A stretch of 64,000 nucleotides of DNA from Caecibacteroides pullorum (GTDB lineage: Bacteria > Bacteroidota > Bacteroidia > Bacteroidales > Bacteroidaceae): assembly GCF_019239235.1 (NCBI RefSeq), contig NZ_JAAZTS010000008.1:1-64000 (forward strand), read 5' to 3'. Shown one piece after another: positions 18,770 through 26,913 of this stretch. The notes under the pieces are model-generated. The model did no database searches. It worked only from the letters and a program-made list of their open reading frames with translations, and had not been told where the DNA came from. Position numbers and translations under genes: made by a program. The stretch's first letter is position 1. Each line of letters begins with the position of its first letter.

Positions 18770-21084
18770 GAATGTCTGTGATTGCAGCAATAGGGTTGTT
18801 CGTGTTCTGTCTGTGCTTCCATGCTGGTTGTACTGATGTTCCTGTTGGAACATCGTATCTGTCATACGTGGATACACGAGTGGGAACAGCTGCCAGTACA
18901 ACAAGGACAGCTGGTATGTTCGGCAAGAATACCGAAGAATACGGACAGACTTTACCTGCTGTTCTCGAGCCTAACGGCATGAATTTTTGGATACCTCAGA
19001 CCCGCGATTCCGAAAAGAAGTGTATCGCTCCCTATTATTATCGTGACAGTCTTTTTCAGGGGTTTCGCAATTCTCATTGGATTGTGGGTGGTTGTACGCA
19101 GGACTATGGTTCTATGACGTTGATGCCGTTATATGGCACTTTGCGTTGTCAGGCTGAGGCTCGTGCTACACGTTTTTCCCATGCTGATGAAGTGGCTACG
19201 CCTGCCTATTATGCTGTCACTTTGCCTGATGAAGATATTCAAGCTGAATTGACGGCCCGTTCGCGTACAGCCATTTTTCGTTTTACCTATCAGAAGGCAG
19301 GTAAAGCCTATCTGGTGGTCACTCCTAACAGTGATGAAGGTCTAGGTTCCGTGCATATCGATACGGTGAACGGTCGTATTTATGGTTGTAACCCCGTGCA
19401 TCGCATTTATCAAGGTTGGGGAGAACCGGCTGGATTCAGTGGTCATTTTGTGGTCGAACTTCAGAAAAAGATAAGCGGTTATGGAACCTTTGCGACAGAT
19501 TCATTGTTTGATGCTTCTTTGGAATTGAATGGGCGTCAGGGAGTGGGAGCTTATTTGGCTTTCGAGGTGAAAGCAGGAGAAGAGGTGTTGGTGAAGGCTG
19601 CTTCGTCTTTTGTGGACGAGAACGGTGCGGAACAGAATTTGCAGGCAGAAATACCCCATTGGAACTTTGAACAGGTGCGCTGTGAATTGACGGATATTTG
19701 GGAGCAGCGTTTTAATCTCGTTCAGGTGGAGACTGATAACGAAGAAGCATTGGCCAAGTTCTACGGAGCCTTTTATCGGGCTAGCTTCCTGCCACGTACG
19801 TTTAACGATGTGGACGGTCGCTATCCAGCTTTCGCAACCGGAACTCCAATAATGCAGGCAAAAAAGGGACAGACTTATTACGATGACTACAGCCTGTGGG
19901 ATACGTATCGGGCCTTGCATCCACTGGTCAATCTGATTACTCCTCAAAAGGGAGGTGAGATGATGCAATCGTTGGTCTGCAAGTATGAGCAAGGTGGCTG
20001 GATGCCCATTTTCCCCTGTTGGAACAGTTATACATCAGCCATGATTGGTGACCATGTGGCGTCGGTAGTAGCCGACGCATGGAGCAAGGGGATACGGAAC
20101 TTTGATATCAATAAAGCATACGAGGGACTACGGAAGAATGCATTTGAATGTCCTGCCTTTTTGGAAGAATATCGTAATGGGATGGGACGGCGTGCGCTCG
20201 ACTCTTATTTAAAGTTTGGCTATATTCCTTTGGAAGACAGTGTGCCTGATGCGTTCCATACCTGCGAGCAGGTATCGCGCACCTTGGAGTATGCTTATGA
20301 TGATTTTGCGTTGGCACAAATTGCTGCTGCTTTAGGGAAGGAGGATGACTATAATGCTTTGGTGGAGCGTGCCCGTAATTATCGTCACGTCATTGATCCC
20401 CGTACCGGTTATGTCCAAGGACGCCGGGCTGACGGTACTTTCCTGGATGAGAACAATGCATTCCGTTTTACACGCTTTATTACCGAAGGTGCTCCTTGTC
20501 ATTATACGTGGTATGTGCCTCAAGACCCATACGGCCTAATGGAAAAAATGGGAGGCAAGGATTGTTATGTTGCCAAGCTTGATTCAATGTTTTCTGAGGG
20601 CCGTTATTGGCATGGTAATGAACCTTGCCATCAGGTAGCTTTCATGTTTAACTATGCTGGGCAACCATGGAAAACGCAACGGGTTATCCGCCATATTATG
20701 GATACGGAATATCATAATACCCCTGGTGGATTGGCCGGAAACGATGATGCAGGACAAATGTCGGCTTGGTATATGTTTGCAGCTATGGGTTTCTATCCTG
20801 TTTGTCCGGGTACGCCCTATTATATGTTGGCGAGTCCTTCTTTTCCGTCCGTTACGCTCTGTCCGGAAAGAGGCCGGCCGTTTACTATTCAGGCTAGAGG
20901 GACTTCGGAGCAGAATATTTATATCCAGCGTGCTACATTGAACGGACAGCCTTATCTCAAAAACTACCTGGATCATGCCGACATTGTGAAAGGTGGCACG
21001 TTGGAACTGGAGATGGGGCCTGAACCCAATCGGGAGTGGGGTAGTTTGCCGAAGGATTGTCCACCAGAAGTAATAAGAAGGTAA
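18766..21084 (+). CDS. GH92 alpha-mannosidase lipoprotein
   Basis: A 772-residue exo-alpha-mannosidase. The signal peptide ends in a lipobox with Cys22 (FHAGC), so it is probably membrane-anchored. The GH92 signature blocks are present: YVDTRVGT near the N-terminus, YYDDYSLWDTYRALHPL, TEGAPCHYTWYVPQDP with the candidate acid Glu, GNEPCHQVAFMFNYAGQPW, and GLAGNDDAGQMSAWY with the catalytic Asp pair. The NEPCH motif keeps the His seen in alpha-1,2-type enzymes. GH92 enzymes are calcium-dependent inverting mannosidases acting on N-glycans and mannans. The gene overlaps the acetyltransferase gene by 4 bp; GH28 begins 32 bp after it. Confidence 0.93.
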   Translation: MRMSVIAAIGLFVFCLCFHAGCTDVPVGTSYLSYVDTRVGTAASTTRTAGMFGKNTEEYGQTLPAVLEPNGMNFWIPQTRDSEKKCIAPYYYRDSLFQGFRNSHWIVGGCTQDYGSMTLMPLYGTLRCQAEARATRFSHADEVATPAYYAVTLPDEDIQAELTARSRTAIFRFTYQKAGKAYLVVTPNSDEGLGSVHIDTVNGRIYGCNPVHRIYQGWGEPAGFSGHFVVELQKKISGYGTFATDSLFDASLELNGRQGVGAYLAFEVKAGEEVLVKAASSFVDENGAEQNLQAEIPHWNFEQVRCELTDIWEQRFNLVQVETDNEEALAKFYGAFYRASFLPRTFNDVDGRYPAFATGTPIMQAKKGQTYYDDYSLWDTYRALHPLVNLITPQKGGEMMQSLVCKYEQGGWMPIFPCWNSYTSAMIGDHVASVVADAWSKGIRNFDINKAYEGLRKNAFECPAFLEEYRNGMGRRALDSYLKFGYIPLEDSVPDAFHTCEQVSRTLEYAYDDFALAQIAAALGKEDDYNALVERARNYRHVIDPRTGYVQGRRADGTFLDENNAFRFTRFITEGAPCHYTWYVPQDPYGLMEKMGGKDCYVAKLDSMFSEGRYWHGNEPCHQVAFMFNYAGQPWKTQRVIRHIMDTEYHNTPGGLAGNDDAGQMSAWYMFAAMGFYPVCPGTPYYMLASPSFPSVTLCPERGRPFTIQARGTSEQNIYIQRATLNGQPYLKNYLDHADIVKGGTLELEMGPEPNREWGSLPKDCPPEVIRR

Positions 21085-21116
21085 TTGAAGATTGATCATT
21101 AATCATTATTATAGAT

Positions 21117-22526
21117 ATGAGAATTAAATACATCTTTTTCGTTTTCTGTTGTTTGTTGCTAGCTGCCTGCGGTGGACAAAAGCAGACAGGTAACGTATTC
21201 AATATTATGGACTTTGGTGCAGCTGGCGATGGGAAGACTGATGATGCGATTGCTATTCAAGCTGCTATTGACGCCTGTGCACAGGCTGGTGGCGGACAGG
21301 TGCTAGTGCCTGCTGGGCATACTTTCTTGTGTAGCCCCTTCAAACTGGCATCGTTTGTGGAACTGCACTTGGAAGCCAATTCACGCCTGTTGGCCAACCC
21401 CGATGAGTCTGTCTATACAGAAAGTGCTTTTCGCGAGAACCGTGGAGAAGGTATGATGTGGATTAGTGGAAAGAATCTGGAGCAGGTTTCTATTACTGGG
21501 ATGGGAACCATCGACGGTAATGGTGTAGCTTTTATGGGTAAGGAATTGGAAGATTCGTATGAACTGAAGCCGGTGACAGACTTCGATCCACGTCCTCATG
21601 TGTTGACGCTGGAAGCCATCGACCGACTGGTTATCCGTGATATTACTCTTTGCAACAGTCCCTATTGGACTGTGCATCTTATCGGATGTAAGGATGCAGT
21701 GATAGAGGGTATTAGTATCCGTAATAACCTGAAGATACGTAACGGTGACGGTATTGATGTGGATCACTCGCGGCATGTCCGCATAGCCAACTGCTACATC
21801 GAGTCGGGCGACGATTGTATCTGCCTGAAAAACCGTCGTGAGTTTGAGGAATACGGCTCTTGTGAAGATGTAGTGGTGACCAACTGTACGATGGTTTCCC
21901 GCTCTTGTGCCATCAAGATCGGTTCTGAGAATATGGATGTTATCAATAATGTTTTATTTAATAATTGCATCATTCGTGATAGTAACCGTGGCATTGGCAT
22001 TCAGAATCGTGATGAAGGTACTGTAACGAATGTTGTGTTTGACAATATGATTGTAGATTGTCGTCTATGGTCAGATGTGTGGTGGGGAAAGGCTGAGCCA
22101 ATTTATGTTACTTCTTATCCTCGTGCCGTGGGTAATCATAAGGATGCGGGCTGGCGTTTTCCAAAAGGAGCTACTGAAGGACGGTGTGGTGAAGTGAGCC
22201 GTATCTGGTTTTCCAATGTGAAGTGCATCAGTGAAAATGGTGTGTTTGTCGGTGGTGATGTGCCCGGTAAGGTGAACCATATTTATTTTGACGATATTGA
22301 TATTCAATTGTTAAAACGAACGGATTATCCGGGAGGTGTATACGACAAACGACCTTGTGTGGGTGAAGGTTTTGTGAACGACAAGGTTTATGGCTTTTAT
22401 ATTGATACGGTCAGTGATATTTATATCAATAATCCTCGCCTGAAGTGGGGAGACACCCGTCCTGTGGCGGCTTCCGGGGAGCTGCTGAAGCAGAAGGCTT
22501 CGACAAACGTCGTTGTGGCCCGATAA
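21117..22526 (+). CDS. GH28-family right-handed beta-helix glycosidase lipoprotein
   Basis: A 469-residue lipoprotein (lipobox LLAAC, Cys18) with the parallel beta-helix of the polygalacturonase family. It begins with the pectate-lyase-superfamily motif FGAAGDGKTDD. GH28 signature sites are visible: NGDGIDVDHS, ESGDDCICLK with the catalytic Asp pair, KIGSE, and IQNRDEG in place of the usual RIK. GH28 enzymes cleave alpha-linked uronic acid chains by inversion. Its presence beside GH89 and GH92 is unusual, so it may act on another alpha-linked sugar. It lies 32 bp after GH92 and 25 bp before the phosphatase gene, clearly in the same operon. Confidence 0.88.
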   Translation: MRIKYIFFVFCCLLLAACGGQKQTGNVFNIMDFGAAGDGKTDDAIAIQAAIDACAQAGGGQVLVPAGHTFLCSPFKLASFVELHLEANSRLLANPDESVYTESAFRENRGEGMMWISGKNLEQVSITGMGTIDGNGVAFMGKELEDSYELKPVTDFDPRPHVLTLEAIDRLVIRDITLCNSPYWTVHLIGCKDAVIEGISIRNNLKIRNGDGIDVDHSRHVRIANCYIESGDDCICLKNRREFEEYGSCEDVVVTNCTMVSRSCAIKIGSENMDVINNVLFNNCIIRDSNRGIGIQNRDEGTVTNVVFDNMIVDCRLWSDVWWGKAEPIYVTSYPRAVGNHKDAGWRFPKGATEGRCGEVSRIWFSNVKCISENGVFVGGDVPGKVNHIYFDDIDIQLLKRTDYPGGVYDKRPCVGEGFVNDKVYGFYIDTVSDIYINNPRLKWGDTRPVAASGELLKQKASTNVVVAR

Positions 22527-22551
22527 AATATACTTTAATTTCTGATATGTT

Positions 22552-23811
22552 ATGAACAGAATAGTTGTCTTACTATATGTATGCGTGTGTGCAGTGGGGA
22601 TGGCCACTGCACAACTAAAGCCCACCAACGAAGAACTGGGGAGTATTTATTTTGCCTATCCGACACCGGCTGTTGTTCAGACTCCGCCTCCTGCTGGTTT
22701 TGAGGCATTTTACATCTCGCACTACGGGCGACATGGTTCCCGTTGGCGTACCGATGATGTGCATTACAAGCGTGTGGTCGATGTGTTCGATTCACTGGCT
22801 ACCGTGCATGCACTTACGACGTTGGGCGAAGATGTACGTGGCCGTTTGCATCGCGTGTGGGAAGATGCTCGTGGACGTAGCGGCAATATTACGCCGTTAG
22901 GCGAACGTCAGCATCACGATATTGCTTACCGTATGTTTACATCATTTCCGTCGGTATTTGCCGACAGTGCAGTGGTCGATGCCCGCTCGTCCACGTCGTT
23001 GCGTTGCGCTATGAGTATGAGCTATTTCACCGAGGCCTTGAAGGAGCAGAATCCCCGCTTGTGTGTCAGTCGCAGGGCTTATCAGTGCTACATGGATTAC
23101 ATCGCCCATACATCGTCCGAGGCCGAGGCTTTCTGTTCCGATACGGCGGCGTGGCGTGCCGACTTCCGCCGCTTTGAACGAGAGCAGATACAACCGGAAC
23201 GTTTCGTGAAGGCTCTGGTCACTTCGCCCGTCCGCATGTCCTATGAGCAGGAACGGAAGCTGATGGAAGATATTTATTGGATTGCCATCGACATGCAGAA
23301 CTGCGACCATTTGAAGGGTGTCGCTTTCTTTGACCTTTTTACCTACGACGAGCTAATGGCCCTTTGGAAAGTGGTAAACGCCCGTATGTACGTGTGCAAT
23401 GCCGCCGCTCCGCTCAATGGAGGGCTGATGCCTCGCCAAGCTATTGCCTTGTTACGTAACATTGTGGAGAGTGCCGACAAGGCCATTGCCACCGGGCAGC
23501 CTTGCGCCGACCTTCGCTTTGGGCATGATACTCACCTTATTCGTTTACTTGCTCTGATGGGTGTAGAAGGATGCAACGGGCGTGAAGCAGATATTGAGAA
23601 ATTCCACTTGGTTTGGCAGGACTATCGTGTTTCACCGATGGCAGCTAACCTGCAACTTATTTTCTTTCGCAATGCAGCAGGCGATGTGCTTGTGAAGCTG
23701 CTCCATAATGAACATGAAGTGCACCTGCCTCTTGTTGCTGTTGAAGGACCTTATTATAATTGGAATGAATTACGCCGTTACTTTATAGGATTGCTGGACA
23801 ACGTTGACTGA
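22552..23811 (+). CDS. secreted histidine-type (acid) phosphatase, MINPP/phytase-like
   Basis: A 419-residue exported phosphatase with a signal peptide ending near residue 20 (ATAQ). The catalytic motif SHYGRHGSRW holds the nucleophilic His of the branch-2 histidine phosphatases. Near the C-terminus, RFGHDTHL supplies the second His and the acidic proton donor (HD), where MINPP enzymes often have HAE. The family dephosphorylates inositol phosphates or sugar phosphates. As the last gene of the GH89-GH92-GH28 operon it may strip phosphate from phosphorylated glycans before the mannosidases act; that is inference. A strong palindromic terminator follows immediately. Confidence 0.85.
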   Translation: MNRIVVLLYVCVCAVGMATAQLKPTNEELGSIYFAYPTPAVVQTPPPAGFEAFYISHYGRHGSRWRTDDVHYKRVVDVFDSLATVHALTTLGEDVRGRLHRVWEDARGRSGNITPLGERQHHDIAYRMFTSFPSVFADSAVVDARSSTSLRCAMSMSYFTEALKEQNPRLCVSRRAYQCYMDYIAHTSSEAEAFCSDTAAWRADFRRFEREQIQPERFVKALVTSPVRMSYEQERKLMEDIYWIAIDMQNCDHLKGVAFFDLFTYDELMALWKVVNARMYVCNAAAPLNGGLMPRQAIALLRNIVESADKAIATGQPCADLRFGHDTHLIRLLALMGVEGCNGREADIEKFHLVWQDYRVSPMAANLQLIFFRNAAGDVLVKLLHNEHEVHLPLVAVEGPYYNWNELRRYFIGLLDNVD

Positions 23812-23816
23812 TATTT

Positions 23817-23885
23817 TTAGGCACGGATTGTATGGAAATCACAGAATAAAAGACATCTGTGAGGATCTGTACAATCCGTGCCTAA
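23817..23885. terminator. palindromic bidirectional terminator, REP-like
   Basis: TTAGGCACGGATTGTA (23817-23832) is perfectly complementary to TACAATCCGTGCCTAA (23870-23885). A second perfect stem, TCACAGA/TCTGTGA (23839-23845 and 23856-23862), nests inside. It fills the whole 77-bp gap between the convergent phosphatase and hypothetical genes, so it should stop transcription from both sides. The wording resembles a palindrome often seen between Bacteroides genes. Confidence 0.75.
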
Positions 23886-23888
23886 GAT

Positions 23889-24431
23889 TTATTTGTTGAT
23901 TTCCACCCGCCAGTTTATTTCAAGCGGATTGTTCTGCATACTCCATACGAGGGGAAGGGAGGGATTGTCGAGTATCCACATTTCGCTGCCTTCCAGTGTG
24001 TCACGTACGTGCAGCAGGGCAAAGCCTGCGGCGTGCTCATCACTATCCATTAGTTCGTATTCCGTATGATTGTAGGCGAAGCGTTGTCGTGCTTTGAGGT
24101 TGCGGTAGGCTTCCTGCGAAAGGATGTAGGCGGTCTCTTGCTCGGACAGGGTGACATGCCTGCCGTCTTCCGGCATCAGGAAGCTGAGGACAGAACCTTT
24201 TTTCACGGCCTGCGGTGTCAGGGTATAGGAACCTTTTTGCCATTTCAGATTGCGCAGGATGCGCCAGTTCAGGACGAAGGCATCATGTTGAGGTGTAAAG
24301 GTCATTTCGTACTTGCGTGTCTGTCCGTGCAGCTTGAAGACGAAGAGCAGGGTGTCGGGCAGGGCATTCTGTGCGGCTCCTCCCATGGCAGAGCCCAGCA
24401 GGAGCAAAATCATTATTATTTTCTGTTTCAT
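23889..24431 (-). CDS. small secreted protein of unknown function
   Basis: A 180-residue protein with a clear signal peptide (MILLLLGSAMGGAAQ) and a predicted all-beta body rich in aromatic residues. No catalytic motif is recognised. It ends in LEINWRVEINK. The gene starts 15 bp after the stop of the minus-strand GH92 gene and is therefore probably co-transcribed with it and exported to the periplasm. Its position between two glycan-degrading units suggests a role tied to the locus, but none can be named. Confidence 0.65.
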   Translation of the reverse strand: MKQKIIMILLLLGSAMGGAAQNALPDTLLFVFKLHGQTRKYEMTFTPQHDAFVLNWRILRNLKWQKGSYTLTPQAVKKGSVLSFLMPEDGRHVTLSEQETAYILSQEAYRNLKARQRFAYNHTEYELMDSDEHAAGFALLHVRDTLEGSEMWILDNPSLPLVWSMQNNPLEINWRVEINK

Positions 24432-24446
24432 ATCTCTTGTCTGATT

Positions 24447-26738
24447 TTATTTTTCGGGTTTAAACATTTCCTTTCCCCATTCAGAGGGCTTCTGTCCCAT
24501 TTTCAGTACCAGTGTGCCACCTTCCGTCAAGTCCTTATGGCGTAGGGTGGAGTATGGGTAGTCCTGTCCGTTCAGTGTCACGCTTTGAATGTAGCGGTTC
24601 TTCTCCGATAGGCCTTCGGCTACGATGCGAAAATCGTGTCCGTCCTCTAGATGTAAGGTGGTGGTGTGCAGTAGTGGGGTGTTGATTAGGTAATAATCCT
24701 GTCCTGCATTTGGGTATAGTCCCATCATGTGGAAGGCTAGCCATGACGACATGGCTCCCGAGTCGTCGTTGCCCGGCAATCCGACAGGGCCGTCATTGTA
24801 GCTTTCGGCCAGGATCGTGTGGATACGGTCGCTGCTCTTCCATGGTTTGCTCAGCCAGTGGTAGAGGCAGGGAGTCAGGAACGAAGGTTCATTGTTCACG
24901 TTATAGTAGTTGCGTATGAAGAACGTGTCCAGCCGTTGTTCGAAAGCCTGCGGTCCGCCGCATTTCTCAATCAGCCCCGGTACGTCGTGCGGAATGCTCA
25001 GCGAGTATTCCCAGGAAGAGGCTTCGTAGAAGAACATGCTCCACCAAGGGGTGTACCAAGGACCTTCGAAGGTCATGGGGGTATAGGCGTATTTCGGCTG
25101 CATCACACGACTGTGGCCGTAAGGCAGACTGTCCAGCCATTGACCTTGTGCGTCGCGTGGCATGATGAAGCCCTGTGCCCCACTATGGCGGTAGTCGTCG
25201 CGCCACAGATTCTTCCAATTGCCACTCTGTTTCAGGTAGTGCCGGTAAAGTTCTTCTTTACCCAGCCCTTTTGCTACGAGGGCGATAGCATAGTCGCAGT
25301 AGCTGTATTCCACGGTTCGGTTGCCTGCGCGGTCGATACCCCAGGGTACGTAACCCAGTTCTAGATATTCGCGTAGGCCGCCACGTCCTTCGGCTTCGTG
25401 GTTACTGCCCGGATCTACGGTGGCATCCTTCAGCATAGCTTGTAGTGCCAATTCATAGTCAATACCTTTCAGCCCCTTTACAAAAGCGTCGGCGATGACA
25501 ATCTCGGCATTTGAGCCTCCTTGTGTTCGTCCGTTGCAGTTGCCGCTGCGAGCGTCGGGCATATAACCGTCTCGTTTGTATATGTTTATCAGTGAGCGTA
25601 CGATGTCTGCTTCACGTTTGGGGGCTATAAGTGTGATAAGTGGCGATGAAGTACGGTAGGTGTCCCAGATAGCATAGAAGTCATCGTAATAGGGCTCTGG
25701 ATCACTCCATAACGGGTTTTCGCCTGTGCGGTCTACGGGCATCAGCATGGTGTGGTACAGGCCGGTGTAGAACATTCGTTTGTGGGCTTCGGAGGCTTTT
25801 TCGTCAATTTCAATTTTAGAGAAGAGAGCTTCCCATTTTCCCAACAATTCGTTGTGTACTTTCTCGAACGACCAGTGTGTAATTTCGTTGTGTGCGTTGG
25901 CTTTGGCTCGTAGACAGCTCAGGAAAGAGATGCCCACCTTGAGTTGCAGTGTGTTGCTGCCTTCGCGGAATCGGAGCAGGGCGCCGGTCTTCTGGTGAGA
26001 GTCATATTGGGAACGATCGGCAGTGATGCTGTCACCTTTCCATGTGGCTGTTTCGCTGAAGGGCTGGTCTGTTTCGGCATAGAAATAGACGGTATATGCC
26101 CGGCCGTTGTTCCAGCCTCCACGGATGCGTGTGTAGCCGCATACTTCGTGGTCGGAGAGAATTTGTATTTCCGAACCAACGAACTGTTGTGCCTCTCGTG
26201 CATCAGGTACAGGGCTTTCTCCCAGAAAGAAACCGGCATCAATAGCCAGTGACTTGTCTGTTTGCGGATAAGTGAAACGGTAGAACGAAGCCCGTTCAGC
26301 TGTGGTTATCTCTGTACGGATACCGCTTTGCTTAAAGCGGGTATCATAGTATCCTAATCTGATATTTTCGTATTCGCGGTAGTCTATGTGCTGTGTACGG
26401 TCCAGTGCGCCGCAGAAGGGAGCGACCAAAATATTGCCGTACTTAGGGCCACCTCCTGTTCCACTGACGTGTACTTGAGCAAAACCATCCACTCGTACTG
26501 GCATGGGTAGCCATCCGCTGTTGGGTGAAGGAGTGCAGTCGGGCGATGGTTTTACCATGCCGAAGGGACATGATGGTCCGATGAATACGCGTCCCAGTCC
26601 TTCGGAGCCGATGCGTGGGTCTACATAGCGAGATAAGGGGAATTCCTTCTCATAGTTTTTACTTTCTATTCCTTGAATCGGTAGATTCAAGCTGATACAG
26701 CATCCTAAAAGAAGTGTTTTTAAAATATTTCTTTTCAT
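24447..26738 (-). CDS. GH92 alpha-mannosidase, divergent specificity type
   Basis: A 763-residue exported enzyme with a signal peptide ending near residue 23. The GH92 blocks are YVDPRIGSEGLG, YYDDFYAIWDTYRTSSPL, FYEASSWEYSLSIPHD with the candidate acid Glu, NNEPSFLTPCLYHWLSKPW, and GLPGNDDSGAMSSW with the catalytic Asp pair. The segment after NEPS lacks the His present in the plus-strand GH92, which points to a different linkage preference, possibly not alpha-1,2. It is transcribed from its own -7 box (26778-26785) behind the SusD terminator and is followed by the small secreted protein gene. Confidence 0.92.
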   Translation of the reverse strand: MKRNILKTLLLGCCISLNLPIQGIESKNYEKEFPLSRYVDPRIGSEGLGRVFIGPSCPFGMVKPSPDCTPSPNSGWLPMPVRVDGFAQVHVSGTGGGPKYGNILVAPFCGALDRTQHIDYREYENIRLGYYDTRFKQSGIRTEITTAERASFYRFTYPQTDKSLAIDAGFFLGESPVPDAREAQQFVGSEIQILSDHEVCGYTRIRGGWNNGRAYTVYFYAETDQPFSETATWKGDSITADRSQYDSHQKTGALLRFREGSNTLQLKVGISFLSCLRAKANAHNEITHWSFEKVHNELLGKWEALFSKIEIDEKASEAHKRMFYTGLYHTMLMPVDRTGENPLWSDPEPYYDDFYAIWDTYRTSSPLITLIAPKREADIVRSLINIYKRDGYMPDARSGNCNGRTQGGSNAEIVIADAFVKGLKGIDYELALQAMLKDATVDPGSNHEAEGRGGLREYLELGYVPWGIDRAGNRTVEYSYCDYAIALVAKGLGKEELYRHYLKQSGNWKNLWRDDYRHSGAQGFIMPRDAQGQWLDSLPYGHSRVMQPKYAYTPMTFEGPWYTPWWSMFFYEASSWEYSLSIPHDVPGLIEKCGGPQAFEQRLDTFFIRNYYNVNNEPSFLTPCLYHWLSKPWKSSDRIHTILAESYNDGPVGLPGNDDSGAMSSWLAFHMMGLYPNAGQDYYLINTPLLHTTTLHLEDGHDFRIVAEGLSEKNRYIQSVTLNGQDYPYSTLRHKDLTEGGTLVLKMGQKPSEWGKEMFKPEK

Positions 26739-26777
26739 ATCAGATAATAGTTATGTCTGTTGTATGTAATACTATGG

Positions 26778-26785
26778 CAAAGATA
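26778..26785 (-). promoter_or_regulatory. -7 promoter box of the minus-strand GH92 gene
   Basis: Read on the minus strand this is TATCTTTG, 40 bp before the GH92 start and just after the SusD terminator, so the GH92/hypothetical pair can be expressed separately from susCD. Confidence 0.55.
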
Positions 26786-26800
26786 GTAAAAAGATAAAAG

Positions 26801-26849
26801 CCTTGCATTGACATCCGCAGAATGGCATTACTGCGGATGCAATACAAGG
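26801..26849 (-). terminator. rho-independent terminator of the SusC/SusD operon
   Basis: CCTTGCATTGACATCCGCAG (26801-26820) pairs with CTGCGGATGCAATACAAGG (26831-26849), with one bulged base and one wobble. On the minus strand the stem is followed by CTTTTATCTTTTT. It lies 65 bp past the SusD stop. Confidence 0.8.
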
Positions 26850-26913
26850 CCCCATTTTTAAAACTCTAAATAAAACAATCGCTTGCTTTTACCTTAAAAA
26901 TGGATATCTGTTA

